From Lachnospiraceae bacterium (GTDB taxonomy: Bacteria; Bacillota; Clostridia; Lachnospirales; Lachnospiraceae), in assembly GCA_016282215.1 (NCBI GenBank), contig JAEEKC010000368.1:1-20401 (forward strand): a stretch of DNA of 20,401 nucleotides, in the 5' to 3' direction. The notes under the pieces were generated by a model. That model was not told where the DNA came from. It was given only the letters and a program-made list of their open reading frames with translations, and searched no databases. The first letter of the stretch is position 1. Every line of letters begins with the position of its first letter. Below, piece after piece: positions 17,201-20,401 of the stretch. The position numbers and the translations under genes are program-made.

Positions 17201-17347
17201 TTCAGTCTGCTGAGTTTCTGACTGCAGGTCTTCAGACTTCTTGTTTCCGGTCTCTATGTTCTGAACCGTTGATTCTTCTGTTTCACCCGTTATAACATCG
17301 ATCACTTCGATATTGTTTTCATTTTTGTTCTTCTTATTCTTACCCAT
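14276..17347 (-). CDS. Large multi-span sensor histidine kinase, partner of the adjacent response regulator
   Basis: At 1023 residues this kinase is far longer than the usual 350-600. The N-terminal cytoplasmic part (~22-112) is low-complexity, made of Gln/Glu/Asp/Lys repeats (TEDQHPEDQQTKEQ, TADRKATDRKAVDQKTADRQ). TM1 is at ~115-137, followed by an extracellular region of ~370 residues (138-508), then a membrane block of about six spans (~509-716), a HAMP-like linker and HisKA with His787 in NVSHDIKTPLTSI. The ATPase domain has RLWRVLENLMGNVCKYA and ERFVRGDQARSSEGSGLGLSIAK; the missing DxGxG is usual in this family. The start at 17347 has AGGAG 5 nt upstream; an in-frame Met at 17398 lies inside the regulator gene. 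It follows the regulator by 16 bp, so the two form an operon. Confidence 0.92.
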   Translation of the reverse strand: MGKNKKNKNENNIEVIDVITGETEESTVQNIETGNKKSEDLQSETQQTEDQHPEDQQTKEQRAENQQAEDQIMADCRQDKEKKTADRKATDRKAVDQKTADRQGNSGKKSTRGRCIGFGFLTLLFVMIALGISIFIMKNSVIIDGVRKSSDMIAINPFEKEAQSFRDTADFQSVFYTNVSDLSYRLALASQLESGGKFDGEKKIDVISYYYRRHPNQIPEKYKDVKIEYKLADLLAWCDEDSLSWRNISAADWAEKYGNNSGNTDEAAKQTYCLINETYLPADGVSLYERYYPEGMESIFANPIVESGEVEIVYDENGEPVEEYPGDFQENEDNYVYTNNGAYNVGEYYEGIPSLAQILSEDMQDLRSNTEQYERYADWLTEETNLKYVLLTPSGLIQKSNLRLPDYFMKQDASVRRAKLAKAFTSKKTYVAYTYGQAALQHGDLDNRENTMLASIRRNGYNFADGSMLYVCVLDEGANDDVLGRYLTDDIYGKADAGYKQVAGTMTGYIPTLIILGFAALICFACFTIFVPKYEKERVQGFHKVPTLIAAALLTLLAGAVFAVPFMFKDGYTQFELLHNRATVFELICSTVFVCGLIDMIIFLYAWYSLILRIKSRTLLSNSLFAWLFGPQKGLLIKGLRLIGKAISWIFFLFATVLESIAGFFQKQKSMILRTWVPYIGFLLINFLVLGFTGMHAIGIFFLILFVQIPVGVLIYLKEKGRTAIADGVGKIVEGDLDYQIDAQKLFDGNKELALQVNMIGDTVRGAVEQSMQDERMKTELITNVSHDIKTPLTSIINYVDLLKRENLPEGPAQEYIKVLEEKSQRLKVLIVDLVEASKISSGNITLNMEDLDIREMVSQSLGEFEDRIEAAGLSVIYEKPEEKMSVHADPARLWRVLENLMGNVCKYAMPGSRVYVELASENAKDVTLPVPIGAQADDTGMKSAGMIALTIKNISASPLNISTKELTERFVRGDQARSSEGSGLGLSIAKDLTTLMGGDLQIILDGDLFKACVTMPAGAEQN

Positions 17348-17363
17348 AATAACTCCTGCCGAT

Positions 17364-18056
17364 CTACTTCTCGATCTTGTACCCCACACCCCAGACAACC
17401 TTCAGGTATCTCGGATCTTTCGGATTGATCTCAATTTTCTCCCGGATATGACGGATATGCACTGCCACGGTATTCTCGCTGCCGAAGGCATCTTCGTTCC
17501 AGATATTCTCATAGATCTGGTCCGTGGAATACACCCGTCCCGGATGCTTCATCAAAAGGAGTAAAATCTGATATTCAATGGGTGTCAGGCTGACTGTTTT
17601 TCCGTCCACATAAACCTGTTTTTCCGTATCATCGATGGACAGGCCGCGGATCGTAAAGACGTTTGTATTCTCGCCCTCCGGTGATCCGCCGAGCTTCTGA
17701 TAACGCCGAAGCGCCGATTTGACTCTGGCGATCAGCTCCAAAGGATTGAAGGGCTTGGTGATATAATCATCTGCGCCCACATTCAGCCCTAAGATCTTGT
17801 CAGCGTCCTCTGATTTAGCGGAAAGCACCAGGATCGGAACCTTTGAAAACTCGCGGATCAAAAGCGTTGCGTGGATCCCGTCCAGCATGGGCATCATCAC
17901 ATCGATGATCAAAAGATCCGGCTCTTCCTGCTTCATCTTCGCGATCGCGTCCCGCCCGTCATAGGCTTTCACGATCTCATAGCCTTCCTGCGCCAAGTAA
18001 ATGGAAATCGCTTCCACGATCTCTTTGTCGTCATCGCATACCAGTATTTTACTCAT
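17364..18056 (-). CDS. OmpR/PhoB-type response regulator
   Basis: This 230-residue DNA-binding regulator has an N-terminal receiver domain with the acidic pair DDD (8-10), phospho-acceptor Asp52 in IDVMMPMLDG and Lys101 in ITKPFNPLEL. The C-terminal winged helix (~130-230) shows LTPIEYQILLLLMKHPGRVY, the recognition region NTVAVHIRHIREKIE and the terminal hairpin VVWGVGYKIEK. It is expected to be phosphorylated by the large kinase encoded 16 bp downstream and to control transcription of unknown targets. The start at 18056 is set by the strong GAGAGGG site 7 nt before ATG; an earlier in-frame Met at 18107 lacks one. A GCAGGC/GCCTGC hairpin (18080-18095) lies in the leader. Confidence 0.95.
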   Translation of the reverse strand: MSKILVCDDDKEIVEAISIYLAQEGYEIVKAYDGRDAIAKMKQEEPDLLIIDVMMPMLDGIHATLLIREFSKVPILVLSAKSEDADKILGLNVGADDYITKPFNPLELIARVKSALRRYQKLGGSPEGENTNVFTIRGLSIDDTEKQVYVDGKTVSLTPIEYQILLLLMKHPGRVYSTDQIYENIWNEDAFGSENTVAVHIRHIREKIEINPKDPRYLKVVWGVGYKIEK

Positions 18057-18079
18057 GTTTTCCCTCTCTTTTTTCTCCC

Positions 18080-18117
18080 GCAGGCTATCGCCTGCAAACA
18101 AGATCACGTGATTTTAT
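18080..18117 (-). promoter_or_regulatory. Leader hairpin and AT-rich -10-like box before the response regulator
   Basis: A 6-bp stem with a 4-nt loop (18080-18095) lies about 20 nt before the ribosome site, and TATAAA is found on the minus strand near 18112-18117. No convincing -35 box is present 17 bp upstream, so the promoter is not established. Confidence 0.3.
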
Positions 18118-18183
18118 AATGCTACTTTACTATGGGTTTCTGAAGAACAAATATGCAGAATATTTAAGAATTTCTGAAGATGA

Positions 18184-18224
18184 TAAAAATCGGTCCGGGC
18201 AGTTCATTTGTCATCTGCCCGGAC
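18184..18224 (-). terminator. Intrinsic terminator after the MalY/PatB-type gene
   Basis: The perfect 10-bp stem GTCCGGGCAG/CTGCCCGGAC (18193-18202/18215-18224) with a 12-nt loop is followed on the minus strand by CGATTTTTA. It lies about 25 nt beyond the stop codon at 18250 and separates this operon from the two-component genes. Confidence 0.85.
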
Positions 18225-18249
18225 GAACTCCTGTCTTCCTTTCAGTTTT

Positions 18250-19455
18250 TTATTGCGGCGACAGATACATCTTTACACCTGCCTCCAGCCTTGCAAGGCC
18301 GTCTTCCAGCATGGATTTCGGGCTGGCAATATTCAGGCGTAAAAAGTGATCGCCGCCTTTTCCGTATACATTGCCATACATCACAAAAAGACCTGTTTTT
18401 TCCCTTAAAAAGCGTACAAAGTGCCGGGCATCCGGCTTGTCATCCGAAAGCTCTGCGCGTCTTTTCAGAATCTCATTCAGGTCGATCCACAGAAGGTAAG
18501 TCGCATCCGTAGAAGCCACAGAAAGCTCCGGCAGATGCTCTTCTATGAAAGATACTGTGATCCGCTTGTTTTCCTGCAGATACTCCCTCAGGGCATCGAG
18601 CCAGGGACCGCCCTTGGTAAAGGCAGCCACCGTTGCATCCACCGCAAAGGCATTGGGTTCCGCCACCTCATCGGTATTGACCGCCCGCCACAGTTTATGG
18701 CGAAGGACAGGGTTTGCGCTGAAAAATGCTGCCGTCTGAATGCCTGCCAGATTAAAGGTCTTTGTGGGCGAAACGGCTGTGATGCTGATCTGCGCGCAGG
18801 TCTCGGAAACGGAAGCAAAGGGAGTATAGGAAAGCCCCGGCGCCGTCAGGTCACAGTGGATCTCATCCGCAAATACGGTTACCCCATACTGTTTGCAAAG
18901 CTCTCCGACTCTGGCCAGTTCCTCCCGGTCCCATATCTTTCCGCCGGGATTTTGCGGATTGCAAAGAAGGAGCAAGGAAGTCTGCGGATCGGACAATGCT
19001 TTTTCCAGCGCTTCAAAATCCATAGAATAGCCCTTTTCTCTGTCATAAGAAAGAGGGCATTCATAAGGCACTCTGCCGTTATTGACAATGGAATTAAAAA
19101 ATGTATTATAGACTGGTGTCATCAGACAGACTTTTTCCGCCGGGCTTGTCAGCTTTCTCACCGCGCTGGAAATGGCCGGGATCACACCTGTGGTAAAGAC
19201 CAGCCATTCCTTTTTGATCTCCAAGTTATGGCGCGTTTTCCACCAGCCGATATAAGCGTCATACCAGGCATCGGGAATGATCTGATAGCCGAATACGCCG
19301 TGGCGGGCTCTTTTTTCCACTGCCTCACGGATCTCGGGCGCCGCCGGAAAATCCATATCCGCCACCCACATGGGCAGCTCGCCTTCCTTGATATCCCATT
19401 TCAGACAGTCGGTTCCCGATCTGTCAACTAATGTGTCAAAATCATATTGGTTCAT
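18250..19455 (-). CDS. patB: MalY/PatB family PLP-dependent C-S lyase / aminotransferase
   Basis: This 401-residue cytoplasmic protein is a fold-type I PLP enzyme of the MalY/PatB branch, whose characterised members cleave cystathionine or other cysteine-S-conjugates to a thiol, pyruvate and ammonia. Marks of the branch are the opening with GTDCLKWD and MWVADMDFPAAPEI, the TTGVIPAI segment, NPQNPGGKIW (usually NPHNPTGK), the Asp of FADEIHCDL, the PLP lysine in SPTKTFNLAG, and the carboxylate-binding Arg in FLRLNIASP. Length is normal. A CGGAGA site lies 7 nt before the ATG. It lies 48 bp after the DUF3737 gene and is followed by a terminator, so the pair is probably one unit. The exact substrate cannot be read from the sequence, and patB is a family label only. 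Confidence 0.88.
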   Translation of the reverse strand: MNQYDFDTLVDRSGTDCLKWDIKEGELPMWVADMDFPAAPEIREAVEKRARHGVFGYQIIPDAWYDAYIGWWKTRHNLEIKKEWLVFTTGVIPAISSAVRKLTSPAEKVCLMTPVYNTFFNSIVNNGRVPYECPLSYDREKGYSMDFEALEKALSDPQTSLLLLCNPQNPGGKIWDREELARVGELCKQYGVTVFADEIHCDLTAPGLSYTPFASVSETCAQISITAVSPTKTFNLAGIQTAAFFSANPVLRHKLWRAVNTDEVAEPNAFAVDATVAAFTKGGPWLDALREYLQENKRITVSFIEEHLPELSVASTDATYLLWIDLNEILKRRAELSDDKPDARHFVRFLREKTGLFVMYGNVYGKGGDHFLRLNIASPKSMLEDGLARLEAGVKMYLSPQ

Positions 19456-19499
19456 TTCGCTATCTCCGATATGTTTTTTTGAAACAAAGCGTTTTGAAA

Positions 19500-19530
19500 G
19501 TTGTCAAAAAGAACCGTCCCCATTGACAAC
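19500..19530. repeat. REP-like inverted repeat overlapping the end of the DUF3737 gene
   Basis: GTTGTCAA (19500-19507) and TTGACAAC (19523-19530) are perfect 8-bp arms around a 15-nt loop containing AGAACCGTCCCC. I recall AAGAACCGTCCCC flanked by TGTCA-type arms as a widespread REP-like sequence in Clostridia. Here it carries the last eight codons and the stop of the upstream gene. Confidence 0.65.
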
Positions 19531-20382
19531 CCGGCAGATGATCTTCGTCTTTCCGGGATCGATCCTGTCTTTTTCCAGGATCAGCTCGCCGATGCTCTCG
19601 GCGCGGATGGTGCCGGAAGTGGGATTGATCACACTTTCGATCTTTGAGGTGATATCCGCCTCCACCGTCGAATACTCAAAGGCCAGGGTGGTATTTAAGA
19701 GCTTGCAGTTTTTCATCACCAGATTGTCGATATAACACATGCCCTGCAAGCTTTCAATGGTACAGTTTTCAAAGGTCAGGTTTTTGGAATTCCATCCAAG
19801 ATATTCCCCGCAGATGAAGCTGTCCGTTACCGTAACGTTTTCCGCATTCCAGAAGGCGTCCTTTGACAGCAGGCGAGCATTTTTGATCTGCACGTTTTTT
19901 GCACCGTCAAAACTGTAATTCCCATCCAGCTCAAAATCCTCTGCGGTAATGTTTTCGCTGTTCATGCCGAAATAATCGCCCTTGGCAAACACCCGGCGCA
20001 TAGTCACATCGCTGCAATGCCAGAGCGTCTCCGCTGCATTCGGAAAGTTCACATGCTCCAGTGTCAGTCCGTTGCATCTTCGGAAGTTTTTCGGTGCCTC
20101 GATCAGACAGTCCTTTACCGAAATCCGGTCCGTATACCATACGCCGGCTCTTGCCATCTCAAACCAGGAACTGTTTTTCACTTCAACATCCTTGCAATAC
20201 CAGAGCGGGTACTTCCACTTAAACATGCTCCCCGAGATCTTGAGATTACTGCTTTCCTTCAGCGGTGATTCCCCATCATCAAAGATGGTATCCTCGATGA
20301 TAAGGTCCTTTGATCCGAACAACGCCCGTTCCCCTGTCAGCCGCTGCTGCCTTACTACCTTCATATCTCCTTCTTGTGACAT
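19504..20382 (-). CDS. DUF3737 family beta-helix protein
   Basis: The 292-residue product matches the DUF3737 family as I know it: an opening of the ERALFGSKDLIIEDTIFDDG type, SPLKESSNLKI, KYPLWYCKDVEV, then a ladder of short strands (NSENITAEDFELDGNYSFDG, NAENVTVTDSFICGEYLGWN) of a right-handed beta-helix. No signal peptide or membrane span is present and no biochemical role is established. From memory the family often adjoins MalY/PatB genes, as here. Two starts compete: ATG 20382, with a distant AAAGG, and ATG 20364, which fits the family's MK-V/I start, but its AAGGAG is only 2 nt away. The last residues VVNGDGSF come from the REP-like repeat at 19500-19530, so the native C-terminus has probably been altered. 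Confidence 0.85.
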   Translation of the reverse strand: MSQEGDMKVVRQQRLTGERALFGSKDLIIEDTIFDDGESPLKESSNLKISGSMFKWKYPLWYCKDVEVKNSSWFEMARAGVWYTDRISVKDCLIEAPKNFRRCNGLTLEHVNFPNAAETLWHCSDVTMRRVFAKGDYFGMNSENITAEDFELDGNYSFDGAKNVQIKNARLLSKDAFWNAENVTVTDSFICGEYLGWNSKNLTFENCTIESLQGMCYIDNLVMKNCKLLNTTLAFEYSTVEADITSKIESVINPTSGTIRAESIGELILEKDRIDPGKTKIICRVVNGDGSF

Positions 20383-20401
20383 GTTGCTTAAGTTTCCTTT
20401 C

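Noticed and set aside
16232..17221. Long plus-strand open frame (329 codons) opposite the large histidine kinase
   Set aside because: It lies wholly antisense to a gene with clear kinase domains, lacks a ribosome site and known motifs, and reads like a shadow frame of low-complexity DNA.
14276..17347. Large kinase as a degenerate, inactive enzyme because the DxGxG box is absent
   Set aside because: Many Firmicute kinases of this branch have NxS...LTERFVRGD...EGSGLGL instead; His787, the N box and the second glycine box are intact.
18421..19431. Long plus-strand open frame (336 codons) opposite the PatB-type gene
   Set aside because: The minus-strand frame has all PLP-enzyme motifs; this one is a mirror frame without any recognisable family signal.

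Overview
The window looks like chromosomal DNA from a Gram-positive anaerobe of the Clostridia, most likely a Lachnospiraceae relative. This is inferred from the style of the genes (lysine-rich secreted protein, large sensor kinases, DUF3737 next to a MalY/PatB lyase), strong AGGAGG-type ribosome binding sites and moderate GC. No rRNA or tRNA was seen, so the taxon cannot be fixed.

Apart from a truncated GNAT acetyltransferase at the left edge (+ strand), every gene reads on the minus strand. Read in the direction of transcription, from right to left, the layout is: a DUF3737 beta-helix protein followed by a MalY/PatB-type PLP lyase, ending in a clear terminator (18184-18224); an OmpR-type response regulator and a very large multi-membrane-span histidine kinase 16 bp downstream of it; a separate hybrid histidine kinase with two receiver domains; a 583-residue lysine-rich soluble protein of unknown function, ending in a strong terminator; a 1023-residue secreted beta-helix surface protein; a voltage-sensor type potassium channel with two C-terminal RCK_C-like units; an MscS channel; an MraY-type phosphosugar transferase; and TilS, whose start overlaps the MraY stop in TAATG. 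TilS and the GNAT gene converge and overlap by 14 bp.

Much of the content is envelope and sensing biology: two kinase systems with extracellular sensor regions, an exported adhesin-like protein, a potassium channel and an osmotic safety valve, and an enzyme of lipid I synthesis. The channel, MscS and surface protein may act together in osmotic and envelope physiology, but only their proximity suggests it.

The non-coding DNA is the most unusual part. It holds (1) a related family of 53-60 bp direct repeats upstream of both mscS and the surface-protein gene; (2) a 30-nt motif with fixed internal spacing upstream of both the channel gene and the unknown 583-residue gene; (3) a 184-bp structured element with 12-bp terminal inverted repeats between mscS and mraY; and (4) a REP-like inverted repeat that supplies the last eight codons and stop of the DUF3737 gene. 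No CRISPR array, transposase, phage gene or classical defence system was found.
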